Positions 7,773 to 16,688 of a stretch of DNA of 64,000 nt are shown here, piece after piece; within the stretch, counting starts at the first letter, position 1; each line of letters starts with the position of its first letter. The stretch spans positions 1,550,001-1,614,000 of the forward strand of contig NZ_JAMGBB010000001.1 in assembly GCF_023516505.1 (NCBI RefSeq), given 5' to 3'. The translations under genes were made by a program, and so were the position numbers. Below the pieces are notes generated by a model. It searched no databases, was not told the DNA's origin, and was given only the letters and a program-made list of their open reading frames with translations. The stretch is from Sphingomonas brevis. Its GTDB lineage: Bacteria; Pseudomonadota; Alphaproteobacteria; Sphingomonadales; Sphingomonadaceae.

Positions 7773-9539
7773 TTACTCGTCACCTGTGCCAAGGCGGTAC
7801 AATATGCGCACGCCATAGTTTTTGGCCAGGTCCATCATCCCGACATATTCGAAGTGATAATTGTTGCGGTCGGACTCGATCATCGCGGCGAACGGCTGCG
7901 TGGTATAGATTGACCCGACCGGAACGCGCGGCTCGATCCGCGCGGCAACGGTAACCTCGGTGCCATAATAGGTTTTCGAGGCCTTGATGGCGTCGAAATG
8001 CTGGAAAATGGGGCCGTGGTGAAGGCTGATGCGCATTCCGCCCTCGGGTGGCAAGCCGATCTCGGTAAGCAGATCCGGATCGAGCTCCGCTTGAATCTCA
8101 AGTGCGATGTGCGCCGCTTGCGAGGGCGAGCTGATGACCGCGAAGACGGCGTCGCCCCAGCTATTGCGGGTCAACACGGCTTCGCCGTGACGGTCGAGCA
8201 CCTTGGCGATCCGGCCCATCACGACCTCCAGGAACGTGGACAGGCGGTCCTCGTCCAGCCGTGAGAAGCCGGCGAAATCCGCGAACAACAGGGAGTGGAG
8301 GCTCCAGCTCGGTCTACCTTCATCAACTTCGACCGGGGCATAATCCAGCGGCGGTCGATTGCGCGGAACCGGCACGATTTGGGTGGTTCCGCCCTGTTGC
8401 GCCCAAAGATCGTAGTCGGCCGCCGTGCCGGCCACTCCGCCGCTCGTGACGCCGTCCCACACCGCCAGCTGGAAAGTTTTCGCCTGCATGATGCTGGCGC
8501 GAAGCTGCGCCAGCCCCATGACCAGCTTGGAGCAATAGGCGAACTGCTGGTCGTCGTTCACATTGCGCATTTGGGTTGCAAGGGTGACCGACGAGGCCGC
8601 CCGTTTCGCTGCCTCATAGCGGGGCAGCCATTGCTCGCCGCCGACGATGACCGAGGTACGGATGAAATCATCCTCGGCGAAGGGCAAGACGACGTGAAGC
8701 TCACCGCCGCGGGCGAGAATTTCCTCGGCAATTACGATATCTGCGCCACAGGCGAGCGGCCCATAGGCAATGAGCACATCGGCTTCATCAAGGATCGCGC
8801 GTACGGCGCGGGCAATTTCCGCCTCCTCTTCCCAGCCGGCGCGGAACATATGACCGCAAAAGTGGATGACCGGAGTCGGCTGGATCGACGCCAGCAATGC
8901 GCGGCACTGTTCATCGGAAATCGAAAGCTCGCCGGCGATCAAGGCAACCTGGCGCGCCGTTGAGGCAACCATGCCCGGCGACGCATCGGGCCGGCGCCGG
9001 GCCTCGGCGAACAATGAGGTGGCCCGTTCGACTTCGCCGCGAACCAACATGGCCTCGGCTCCCGATGCCGCGGCATAATAGTCCTGTGGCTCGGCAATGT
9101 CCGGCCGCCGCCCAATCGCGGAAGCAAGCTCGCTCGCCTCCTGCCGGTCGCCGGCGAGAAAGGAAGTGGTGGCCGCGTTGATGCCGGAGAAATAGCCGTC
9201 AGAAAGCTCGTAGGCCTTGCGATAGGCACTGCTCGACTGGCGGAACATGTCGACACGCTCCGCCCCACTGGAGCGGACGGCGAGGTCCTTGAGCAGTCTT
9301 CCGCGCAGCGCCACCGCATCCTCGCTGCCGATTTCCGCAACACGATTGCGCTCATAATATTCCAGCGCGGCGACCGGTTCACCCAGCCGCGCCATGGCCA
9401 AGGTCTGGAGGTAGCGGGCACGGGGATCGTCGGGATAGGCCCGGATTGCCTCTCGCGCATGTTCGTAGAGCGCGAACATGTCGCCGCTTTTCAAAGCGTC
9501 GTCGAACTGATGATGGAACTTCGATTGCGCTGCTTCCAT
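7773..9539 (-). CDS. TPR - SLOG-like - class III nucleotide cyclase protein
   Basis: The 588-residue protein starts with TPR-like helices (to about residue 215). A Rossmann-like region follows (about 225-400; ACGADIVIAEEILARGGELH, then VVLPF) that resembles the SLOG/DprA nucleotide-sensing fold. The C-terminus (about 415-588) is a class III cyclase domain. Both metal-binding Asp are present (FADFAGF, Asp421; WGDAVF, Asp463) and the Arg of VAARIE (534). The usual purine-selecting Lys and Asp are Asn459 and Thr523, and the transition-state Asn is Thr530. It may make an unusual cyclic nucleotide or be a sensor pseudo-enzyme. It precedes the TIR-FHA gene. Confidence 0.85.
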   Translation of the reverse strand: MEAAQSKFHHQFDDALKSGDMFALYEHAREAIRAYPDDPRARYLQTLAMARLGEPVAALEYYERNRVAEIGSEDAVALRGRLLKDLAVRSSGAERVDMFRQSSSAYRKAYELSDGYFSGINAATTSFLAGDRQEASELASAIGRRPDIAEPQDYYAAASGAEAMLVRGEVERATSLFAEARRRPDASPGMVASTARQVALIAGELSISDEQCRALLASIQPTPVIHFCGHMFRAGWEEEAEIARAVRAILDEADVLIAYGPLACGADIVIAEEILARGGELHVVLPFAEDDFIRTSVIVGGEQWLPRYEAAKRAASSVTLATQMRNVNDDQQFAYCSKLVMGLAQLRASIMQAKTFQLAVWDGVTSGGVAGTAADYDLWAQQGGTTQIVPVPRNRPPLDYAPVEVDEGRPSWSLHSLLFADFAGFSRLDEDRLSTFLEVVMGRIAKVLDRHGEAVLTRNSWGDAVFAVISSPSQAAHIALEIQAELDPDLLTEIGLPPEGGMRISLHHGPIFQHFDAIKASKTYYGTEVTVAARIEPRVPVGSIYTTQPFAAMIESDRNNYHFEYVGMMDLAKNYGVRILYRLGTGDE

Positions 9540-9780
9540 CGTGGACGGGACCCTGCCTCCAGCCCCTCACCTACCCGGGGGGAGGGCTTGTGTAGGAAAA
9601 TAGACTTGCGCCCGAAAGGTGGAAAACCAGCGCTCGAGTCAAAGGCCGTCGGCTTTCCGAATTTCCCGTGACGATAGCCTGTCAAACTTGTCACGTACTG
9701 CAAAGCTCTTGGCACGCATAGCGAACAATGGCCCACCCTCCCGGCTAGGTTGCCCAATCGATTCGGGGAGAGCCAACTTC
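9540..9780. other. Intergenic region upstream of the TonB-dependent receptor
   Basis: This is the shared upstream region of two divergent genes, the cyclase (minus) and the receptor (plus). It contains a short GC-rich inverted sequence near 9563-9590 (CCTCACC to GGGGGGAGGGC) and must hold both promoters. I see no convincing gene here; an upstream in-frame extension of the receptor from 9619 lacks a signal peptide and looks non-coding. Confidence 0.5.
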
Positions 9781-12333
9781 ATGTCCAACAATTTGAAACT
9801 GCTCGCGTTTGCGAGCGTCACTGCCATGGCAGCCGCAATGTGGTCGGTACCTGCGGCTGCCCAGGACGCGGCGACTGCCGCGACCGGGGCAGAGGCGACG
9901 GCGGCAGCAGGCGAAGCCACAGAAGTGCCTGCGGCGGATGCGCCGGCAGCCGATAACGGCGATATCGTCGTAACCGCGCGGAAACGCTCGGAAAGCCTCC
10001 AGGATGTGCCGCTCTCTATTGCCGCCGTGTCGGGCGAACTGATGCAGCAGCAGGGCATCAAGAAGCTCGACGATCTGCAGTTCAAGGTTCCCAACTTTAC
10101 GATGACGGAGACCGGCATCGGCTCCAACATCGCCATTCGCGGCATCTTCTCGGGCGTCAACCAGGGCTTCGAGCAGTCGGTCGGCACCTACATCGACGGT
10201 ATCCATTATGGCCGCGCCCAACAGGCTCGCTCGCCGTTCCTGGATGTCGAGCGTGTTGAGGTACTGCGCGGACCGCAATCGATCCTGTTCGGCAAAAACT
10301 CGATCGCCGGCGCCCTCAACATCATCTCCGCCCAGCCGACGCACGATTTCGAAGGCTATGCCCAGGCGAGCTATCAGCCCGACGGCAACGACTGGGAAAT
10401 GCTTGGCGCCGTCTCCGGCCCCCTCAGCGATCGCCTGAGGGCCCGCGTCGCCGCACGCTATCACAAGGGCGACGGCTATATCGACAATCTGACGCTCGAC
10501 CGTTCCGAGCCGCAGCGGAAGGACTGGAACCTGCGCGGCATCGTCGAATGGGATGCGACCGACAATCTGACGATCAACCTCAAGGCCGAACATGGCGAGT
10601 TCGACGTCGAAGGCCGCAATATCGAGATCTACAACGAACTGCCGTCGATCAGCACCAAACCATTGTTCGCCGGCAGGACCTATGCCCAAATCTTGCGGTT
10701 ACTTGGCGCCGACGAGTCCGTCCTGAACACCGTGAAAGACGGCAAGCGCTCGGCGAACGGCGACACGTCGGACAACAAGTCCAACACCTATGTGGTGACC
10801 GCCAATTGGGAAACCGACATCGGCACGGTGACGTCGATCAGCGGGCTCAACAAGTTCAGCTACAACGAGCTGTGCGATTGCGATTTCACCGGCGCGACCA
10901 TTCTCACCGTCGACCTGCGCGAGAAGTATGAGCAGTTCAGCCAGGAAATCCGCCTGGCTTCCGACACGAAGGGGAAGCTCGACTATATCGTCGGCGGCTT
11001 CTTCCAGACCAGCGACCATAGCTATCGCGACAACATCAACATCCCGACCAATTCGCTGCTCGTTCCGGTGATCAACGCCCAGGCCGCCGGCTTCGGCACG
11101 CTGACTGGCGGAACCCGCGCGGCGCGCGAAGCCAAGGTCGAGGCCAAGATCCTCTCCGCCTTCGCCCAGCTGAATTACGACATCACGGACCAGTTCCGCG
11201 TAACGGTCGGCGGGCGCGTGACCCACGAAGAGAAAGAAGGCGACCGCACGCTGACGATCCAGACGCTGGCCGGCGGCGACCTGGCCGGGATGCAGGCGGT
11301 TGTCGCGCCGCTCGTCTATGCCCAGCTGCTCAACATCAGTTCGACCAACCTGGCAACCATCGCCGGAGCTACCCCTGCTCCTCCGGGAGTGACCTGCACC
11401 ACGCCGCCGACCGGTGTGACGCCCCCGCAACGCGCGGCAGCCTGCCTCGCGCAGTTCGGCGCCCATCCGGTCGAGGGTAAGGTGTCGAAGACCGGCTTCG
11501 TGCCCTCGCTCACCGTCCAGTATGACGTGAACGACGACGTCATGCTCTATGCGTCGGCCACCAAGGGCACCAAATCGGGAGGATTCGACTTCCGCGGCAA
11601 CAACCGCGGCTTCTATCCGACCATGGAAGATGCGTTCGAGTTCAGCGAAGAAAAGGCCACCAGCTTCGAAGCAGGCGCCAAGACCCAGTTCCTCGATCAC
11701 CGGGGGACGTTCAACGTCGCCTTCTACCACACCAAGATCAAGAATCTGCAGGTCTCGGTGTTCGACGGCAAGCTCGGCTATGTCGTCGGCAACGCCGATG
11801 CCCGGACCCAGGGGATCGAAGTGGACGGGCGCTTCCGGGTCACCCCCGAACTGACCCTGCGCGGCTCGGGCGCGCTGACCGATTTCGAGTTCACCGACTA
11901 TCCCAACGGCCAATGCTATCCGGGGCAGGCCTCTGACGGCACGCTTGGACAGTGCGACTATGAAGGCAAGACCAACCAGCTCGTCGCCGATTGGCAGGCG
12001 ACGCTCGCGATCGACTGGGCTCACCAGCTGACCGACTGGCTCGAGCTGCGCACGACGGCGGACATGTTCGCCACCGACGGCTACTTCCTGGCGCCGACGC
12101 TGGACCCGAACCAGGTCCAGGGCAGCTATGCCAAGTTCAACATGCGTGTTGCCCTGGGCGCTCCCGACAACCGGTGGGAAATCGCGCTGCTCGGCAAGAA
12201 CCTGACCGACAAGCATGTCGTATCAATGGGCGTCACCACACCTTTGTCCTATTCGACATTCGGCGCTTACAGCCAGGCCAACATCGTTGGCGAAGGACGG
12301 ACCTTCGCGGTCCAGGGGCGCCTGAACTTCTAG
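9781..12333 (+). CDS. TonB-dependent outer-membrane receptor
   Basis: The 850-residue protein starts with a signal peptide (hydrophobic segment ending PAAAQ, cleavage about residue 28). The TonB box is in DIVVTARKR, and the plug domain includes GIGSNIAIRGI and VEVLRGPQS-ILFGKNSIAGALN. The C-terminus is a long beta-barrel ending in Phe (GRLNF), the usual outer-membrane insertion signal. It should import a siderophore, glycan or other large ligand using TonB. The start at 9781 is set by the signal peptide and the GGGGAGAG upstream. No catabolic genes of the same orientation adjoin it, so the ligand is unknown. Confidence 0.95.
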   Translation: MSNNLKLLAFASVTAMAAAMWSVPAAAQDAATAATGAEATAAAGEATEVPAADAPAADNGDIVVTARKRSESLQDVPLSIAAVSGELMQQQGIKKLDDLQFKVPNFTMTETGIGSNIAIRGIFSGVNQGFEQSVGTYIDGIHYGRAQQARSPFLDVERVEVLRGPQSILFGKNSIAGALNIISAQPTHDFEGYAQASYQPDGNDWEMLGAVSGPLSDRLRARVAARYHKGDGYIDNLTLDRSEPQRKDWNLRGIVEWDATDNLTINLKAEHGEFDVEGRNIEIYNELPSISTKPLFAGRTYAQILRLLGADESVLNTVKDGKRSANGDTSDNKSNTYVVTANWETDIGTVTSISGLNKFSYNELCDCDFTGATILTVDLREKYEQFSQEIRLASDTKGKLDYIVGGFFQTSDHSYRDNINIPTNSLLVPVINAQAAGFGTLTGGTRAAREAKVEAKILSAFAQLNYDITDQFRVTVGGRVTHEEKEGDRTLTIQTLAGGDLAGMQAVVAPLVYAQLLNISSTNLATIAGATPAPPGVTCTTPPTGVTPPQRAAACLAQFGAHPVEGKVSKTGFVPSLTVQYDVNDDVMLYASATKGTKSGGFDFRGNNRGFYPTMEDAFEFSEEKATSFEAGAKTQFLDHRGTFNVAFYHTKIKNLQVSVFDGKLGYVVGNADARTQGIEVDGRFRVTPELTLRGSGALTDFEFTDYPNGQCYPGQASDGTLGQCDYEGKTNQLVADWQATLAIDWAHQLTDWLELRTTADMFATDGYFLAPTLDPNQVQGSYAKFNMRVALGAPDNRWEIALLGKNLTDKHVVSMGVTTPLSYSTFGAYSQANIVGEGRTFAVQGRLNF

Positions 12334-12388
12334 ACGGATGGAGCGGGGGATGGGCGGTACGATAGCCTGTCCTTCCAACTACAAGAAT

Positions 12389-12410
12389 CCGCCACTCTTC
12401 GGAGTGGCGG
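12389..12410 (+). other. Perfect 9-bp hairpin with TTCG loop
   Basis: CCGCCACTC pairs perfectly with GAGTGGCGG around the very stable tetraloop TTCG, 55 bases after the receptor stop. No T-run follows, so it is more likely an mRNA 3'-end stabiliser or a pause site than a terminator. Confidence 0.6.
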
Positions 12411-12456
12411 CCACCTTCCACCTCTTGGTTGAGTAGTTGCGTTTGGGGAGGGGAGA

Positions 12457-12490
12457 GCCCGGTGCTGGTCCACGGCACCGGGCTTTTCTT
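12457..12490 (+). terminator. Rho-independent terminator after the TonB-dependent receptor
   Basis: GCCCGGTG pairs with CACCGGGC and is followed by TTTTCTT. It lies between the plus-strand receptor and the convergent minus-strand yeiH-like gene, so it most likely ends the receptor transcript. Confidence 0.8.
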
Positions 12491-12513
12491 GGTATTGAGT
12501 TAGTTGAGTATAA

Positions 12514-13524
12514 TTACAGCCAGCCGCACCACAGCGCCGCGAGCGCGAGCACGGCGATGAAGACGGTCTCCAGAACCATCAGCACCACCGGCTTCCACCC
12601 AATGTCCACGATCTCGCTGAAATGCGTCTTGATACCCAGGGCCGCGATCGCCGCGACCAGGCACCAGCGCGATGCTTCGTTGCCGGCATCACGGACGAAG
12701 CCCGGCATGGGCAGAATGGTATTGGCCACGACCAGCGCGACGAATGCCGTGACGAACCAGGGCAACAGCGGCGGCCGCTTGCCTTCGCCCCGATCGCCGC
12801 GCGAACGTGCCCATAATCCCACGGCGACGATCACCGGCAGCAGCATGGCGACGCGCATCAGCTTGACCACCGTGGCGGTGTCGCCGGCCTCCGGCGAAAT
12901 GGCGTATCCGGCACCGACCACTTGCGCGACATCATGGATCGTTGCGCCGATGAGCAGCCCGGCATGGTGATCGTCAAACCCGAATAGCTTGGCGATCGCC
13001 GGGTAAAGGATCATGGCAATGGTCGAGAGGGTCGACACGCCGATGATCGTGAAGCCCGTCGCCCTTTCCTTCAGCGGATGGGCAGGCAAGGACGCCGATA
13101 GCGCCATGGCGGCCGAAGCGCCGCAAATGGCCGTGGCACCTCCGGACAATATGCCGAACTCCGTCTTGAAGCCCATCGCCCGTGCCGCCCAGGTCGAGGC
13201 CAGGATCGTCAACGCGACGACGGCGACGACCAGCGCGACCGGTTGCCAGCCAAGATCGGCAATCTGGCCGAGGGTGATCCGGAACCCGAGCAGCGCGACG
13301 CCCAGCCGAAGCACCGTCCGCGATGCGAAACTGATCCCTGGTTTGCAGCGATCAACCTCGCTCAGGAAATTCATCGCCATGCCGAGCAGCAATGCGAACA
13401 GCATCACCGGGCCGCCGTAATGGTCGGCAAGGAAGGTCGCCGCGGCGGCGATGATGAGCGATGCCAGCACGCCGGGTCCGACCCCGCCAATGCCGGGCAA
13501 CGGCAACCCGCTTATCTTGGTCAT
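12514..13524 (-). CDS. YeiH-family putative anion (sulfate/sulfite) exporter
   Basis: The 336-residue protein is almost wholly hydrophobic, with about 9-10 membrane segments. It has the YeiH/UPF0324 motifs GVALLGFRITLGQI, GGATAICGASAAMA and IGATIHDVAQVVGAG. Family members are annotated as putative sulfate exporters, but the substrate is not firmly proven. It starts 3 bases after the MFS gene stop and is the last gene of a five-gene operon that includes a TauD-type dioxygenase. If that enzyme releases sulfite from a sulfonate, this permease could remove sulfite or sulfate; that is inference. Confidence 0.85.
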   Translation of the reverse strand: MTKISGLPLPGIGGVGPGVLASLIIAAAATFLADHYGGPVMLFALLLGMAMNFLSEVDRCKPGISFASRTVLRLGVALLGFRITLGQIADLGWQPVALVVAVVALTILASTWAARAMGFKTEFGILSGGATAICGASAAMALSASLPAHPLKERATGFTIIGVSTLSTIAMILYPAIAKLFGFDDHHAGLLIGATIHDVAQVVGAGYAISPEAGDTATVVKLMRVAMLLPVIVAVGLWARSRGDRGEGKRPPLLPWFVTAFVALVVANTILPMPGFVRDAGNEASRWCLVAAIAALGIKTHFSEIVDIGWKPVVLMVLETVFIAVLALAALWCGWL

Positions 13525-13527
13525 TCT

Positions 13528-14784
13528 TTACTCCGCGAAGGCGACGGCAGCTCTCGAGGATTTGCGGGCGAACAGGAACACCAGCGCGGCCGCGACGCTG
13601 GCCAAGGGAAGCACTTGCAACGCGCCGAGCAGACCGACCCTGTCAGCTAGCCAGCCGGTAACGATCGGTCCCGGAGCAAGGCCCAGAAAATTGTTGGCAA
13701 GCGTCAGTGTGGCAAAAGCTGTGCCGTGGATCGCGGCGGGAGTGAGCCCCGCGACCATCGCCCCGGCAGGGCCGGCGGTCGCCGCGGCAAAGAAGATCGC
13801 CAGTCCCAACAATGCCAGTTGCGCCGGCCCGGCCGGGACCGCGAGCGCCACCGCGAGCAGGATAGCACAGCCGATACTATAGGCGGCGGCCAGCATCACT
13901 CGCTGTTCGGGACGGCTGAACAGCCGGTCGCTGATCACGCCGCAGGCAACCATGCCGATCCCGCAGATCGCGAGATAAAGCGCTGCCAGCGACGCGGCGC
14001 CATCGACCGGAAGCTCGTAATAGCGATTGAAATAGGTCGGGAGCCAGGCCGGCAGCGCGCCGGCCACAAACAATTGGAGTCCGCTGCCGACATAGGCGCA
14101 CTTGAGGGTACGGCCGGCGAACAGGCTGCCGATGTTCGGCAATGCCCGCTTGCGCTCATAAGGCTCCTGCCCTGCGGCGGCGGAAAGTCGCGCAAGCCGC
14201 TGCTCCCCGACCAGGATCGGGTAGAGGATAGCAAGTGCCAGCCCCGAGAGTGCAATGATCATGAATGCCATGCGCCAGCCATGCGCCGCCGCGACCGCCC
14301 CTCCGATCCCCACGCCCAGCACCTGGCCGAGCAGGCCGCCGGCCATGAAGGCCGCGGACAGGGTCGCGCGCAGGCGCGACGGAAAGGCGCTTACCACCAC
14401 GGCGATGCCGACGCTGCCGTATGCCGCCTCGCCCACCCCGACCAGCACCCGGCCGGCGAGCATTTGTTCATAGTTGGCCGCGACGGCACACAACAAGGTC
14501 GCAAGGCTCCACAGCACCGCCATCGCCGTCAGGCTCTTGACGCGACCCCATCGGTCGGCCGCCAGGGACAGCGGGAACGTCAACAATCCGACCATGATCG
14601 CGACAACGCCCGACAGAAGGCCGAGCTGACTGTCGCTGAGCGCCCATTCCGCCTTGAGCAGCGGGAAGACGGCATTCAGCACCTGCCGCGCCATATAATC
14701 GGAGATCAGCAGCCCGAAGGTGAGCGCGAATATCACCCAGGCATAGACCTGGACCTTCGGCCTGCTGATCGCGATGTCGGTCAC
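13528..14784 (-). CDS. MFS transporter
   Basis: The 418-residue protein has about 12 membrane segments and the MFS loop motif between helices 2 and 3 (SLAADRWGRVKSL). The start chosen is GTG at 14784, which overlaps the TGA of the upstream BKACE gene as GTGA and gives the N-terminus VTDIAISRPKVQ. This implies translational coupling. It probably imports the organic acid or sulfonate processed by the operon enzymes. A longer frame reaches 14922 but runs through the preceding coding region. Confidence 0.88.
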   Translation of the reverse strand: MTDIAISRPKVQVYAWVIFALTFGLLISDYMARQVLNAVFPLLKAEWALSDSQLGLLSGVVAIMVGLLTFPLSLAADRWGRVKSLTAMAVLWSLATLLCAVAANYEQMLAGRVLVGVGEAAYGSVGIAVVVSAFPSRLRATLSAAFMAGGLLGQVLGVGIGGAVAAAHGWRMAFMIIALSGLALAILYPILVGEQRLARLSAAAGQEPYERKRALPNIGSLFAGRTLKCAYVGSGLQLFVAGALPAWLPTYFNRYYELPVDGAASLAALYLAICGIGMVACGVISDRLFSRPEQRVMLAAAYSIGCAILLAVALAVPAGPAQLALLGLAIFFAAATAGPAGAMVAGLTPAAIHGTAFATLTLANNFLGLAPGPIVTGWLADRVGLLGALQVLPLASVAAALVFLFARKSSRAAVAFAE

Positions 14785-15827
14785 GCCGCCTGACGCTGCG
14801 CCAGCGCGGTCTTGCGGTTGGGCAGCCAACCGTTCCGCTCCAGCGTCTCGTCGACGCTCGAGTAGAAAGTTCCGATCTTGTAGAGCTGGCGGGCCTGGTC
14901 CGCGGTCGCGACTGGACGCCAAAGTTCCTCAGACAGCTTCACCATCTTCTCGATCTGCTGAACCGAAGTCGCGCGTTCGCCGCGACGGCCCCACAAATTA
15001 TCCTCCTGCCCGACGCGCACGTGCAGGCCCATGGCAATGCCCATGGCGTTCAGCGGGTAGATGCTCCGCATCAGTCCCTCGACCGTCAATACGGCATTCT
15101 GCGGAACCCGATTGATGAATTCCATGAGGTTGCGCGGATTGGGGCCATCGTGGCCGCCGCCGATCGCAACCCAGTTGAGAACGTAGGGGCCCATATACTG
15201 GCCCTGGCGGACGATACGCTCGACCGTCTCCAGGTCCTTGATCGAACCGATCATGAAATGCGGCTGAATGCCGGCCGCGACCAGGCGCTTCAGATGCTCC
15301 TTCACGAAGCCCGGCCCGGACTCATAATACATTTCGGTGTAGGCGTGCTTATAGTCAGGCTCGCCCATCGAAGTCCCGGCGCAATCCTCGTCGGTGATCA
15401 ACTCCATCACGTTCATCTGGTTGGTGTTGATGGCGATGGTCACCTGGTCGGGCGCGGGATTGAGCTGGGCCAGCATGTGGCGCGTGTCGTCCGTCAGCCA
15501 CTTCGCCGCTTCGCCCTCGTCTTTCGGAGCGAAGCTGATCGACCCGCCGACCTGCAGGATCATTTTCGGAACCGCGGTGCGCAGCCGGTCGAGCATCTCG
15601 TTGAACATTTCGAGGCGCTTGGACCCCTTGCCGTCGGGCTCGCGGACATGGACGTGGAGGACGGTCGCGCCGGCGTTGTAGCAATCGACCGCCTTCTGCA
15701 CCTGCTCCGCCATCGACACCGGAATGTCGTCGGAATCGCGGGGGAAAAAGCTGGGCGCGTAAGGCGCGACCTGGATCACCAGCGGATCCTGGTTTTCGGG
15801 CAGCAGGCTGTCGTCCATGAACTGCAT
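14781..15827 (-). CDS. BKACE-family (DUF849) beta-keto acid cleavage enzyme
   Basis: The 348-residue protein fits the BKACE family, typified by the Kce enzyme of lysine fermentation. These Zn enzymes condense a beta-keto acid with acetyl-CoA to give acetoacetate and a new acyl-CoA. The metal-binding HxH is visible in GATVLHVHVREPDGK, and MIGSIKDL and IGGGHDG lie further on. A GAGGAGAA site precedes the ATG. It is the third gene of the operon, after the dioxygenase. The substrate side chain cannot be read from the sequence. Confidence 0.87.
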   Translation of the reverse strand: MQFMDDSLLPENQDPLVIQVAPYAPSFFPRDSDDIPVSMAEQVQKAVDCYNAGATVLHVHVREPDGKGSKRLEMFNEMLDRLRTAVPKMILQVGGSISFAPKDEGEAAKWLTDDTRHMLAQLNPAPDQVTIAINTNQMNVMELITDEDCAGTSMGEPDYKHAYTEMYYESGPGFVKEHLKRLVAAGIQPHFMIGSIKDLETVERIVRQGQYMGPYVLNWVAIGGGHDGPNPRNLMEFINRVPQNAVLTVEGLMRSIYPLNAMGIAMGLHVRVGQEDNLWGRRGERATSVQQIEKMVKLSEELWRPVATADQARQLYKIGTFYSSVDETLERNGWLPNRKTALAQRQAA

Positions 15828-15839
15828 GGTGGTTCTCCT

Positions 15840-16688
15840 CTAGTAGGGCTTGTCGCCAGAGATGCCCGCGCGCTCCATTTTGCGGACGGCGGGCCAGTAA
15901 TCCATGACCGCGTAATGCTGGGTCGAGCGATTGTCCCAGATGGCCACGCTGCCCGGCGTCCAGCGCCAGCGGACCTGATATTCGGGAATGCTTGCCCGGC
16001 CGATCAGGTAGCTCAGCAGGTTGGTGGCACCAGGTGCGAAGTCCTGGCCGAAGCGCACATTCTGGGACGTATGGAAATTGGTGAAATGGGTCGCGAAGCT
16101 GTTGACGAACAGCACTCGCTGGCCAGTCTCGGGATGAGTCCGGACGACTGGATGCTCGGCGTCGGGATATTGTGCCTTCAAGGCGTGGCGCTGGCCGATC
16201 GGCATTCGCGCGCCGAAGCTCGCCTCGATCGAATGGCGCGCATAGAGATCGGCGATCCGTTCCTGAATATCGTCAGGCAGGTCCTCGTAGGCGCGCGCCA
16301 TGTTCGACCAGATGGTGTCGCCGCCGACGGGAGGGCATTCAAGGCAGCGCAGGACCGCGCCCATTGGCGGCTTGTCCCGCCAGGTCGCGTCGCAATGCCA
16401 GGCATTTTCGAAATGGTCGGGGGGAGAGTTCAGGTCCTTGTAGATGCAGACCAGGCCGGGATGCTCCGGGTCGCTGCCGACCACCGGGTGCGTCTCCAGC
16501 TCGCCAAAGCGTGAAGCGAAGGCGACATGGTCGGCCTTGCTGATGTCCTGGTCGCGAAGAAACAGCACCTTGTGCGTCAGCAGCGCGTCGCGGATCGCAC
16601 CGAATAGATCGTCGTTGGTCGCTGCCTCGGCGAGGTCGACTCCGCCCAGCTCCGCACCGATGTGCGTCGTGAGCTTCTCGATCCTCAC
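15840..16688 (-). CDS. TauD/TfdA-type Fe(II)/2-oxoglutarate dioxygenase
   Basis: The 282-residue protein has the iron-binding HxD motif in WHCDATW (about residues 97-100). The distal His is in NRSTQHYAV and the 2-oxoglutarate-binding Arg is in the segment just after it. The family hydroxylates sulfonates, aryloxyacetates, carnitine-like or sulfate ester substrates, usually with cleavage of a C-S, C-O or C-N bond. The GTG start overlaps the quinone reductase stop (GTGA), indicating coupling. The substrate is unknown; neighbours suggest a product that ends as a beta-keto acid. Confidence 0.9.
   Translation of the reverse strand: MRIEKLTTHIGAELGGVDLAEAATNDDLFGAIRDALLTHKVLFLRDQDISKADHVAFASRFGELETHPVVGSDPEHPGLVCIYKDLNSPPDHFENAWHCDATWRDKPPMGAVLRCLECPPVGGDTIWSNMARAYEDLPDDIQERIADLYARHSIEASFGARMPIGQRHALKAQYPDAEHPVVRTHPETGQRVLFVNSFATHFTNFHTSQNVRFGQDFAPGATNLLSYLIGRASIPEYQVRWRWTPGSVAIWDNRSTQHYAVMDYWPAVRKMERAGISGDKPY

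Noticed and set aside
9619-9780. N-terminal extension of the TonB-dependent receptor
   Set aside because: The extension lacks a signal peptide and ribosome site, whereas the start at 9781 gives a classic signal sequence.
10699-12216. A 505-residue open frame on the minus strand across the TonB-dependent receptor gene
   Set aside because: It is antisense to a well-supported receptor and arises because high-GC coding DNA has few stops in the opposite frame; the protein resembles no family.
15021-16514. A 497-residue plus-strand frame over the BKACE and dioxygenase genes
   Set aside because: The minus-strand genes carry clear family motifs; the opposing frame has none.
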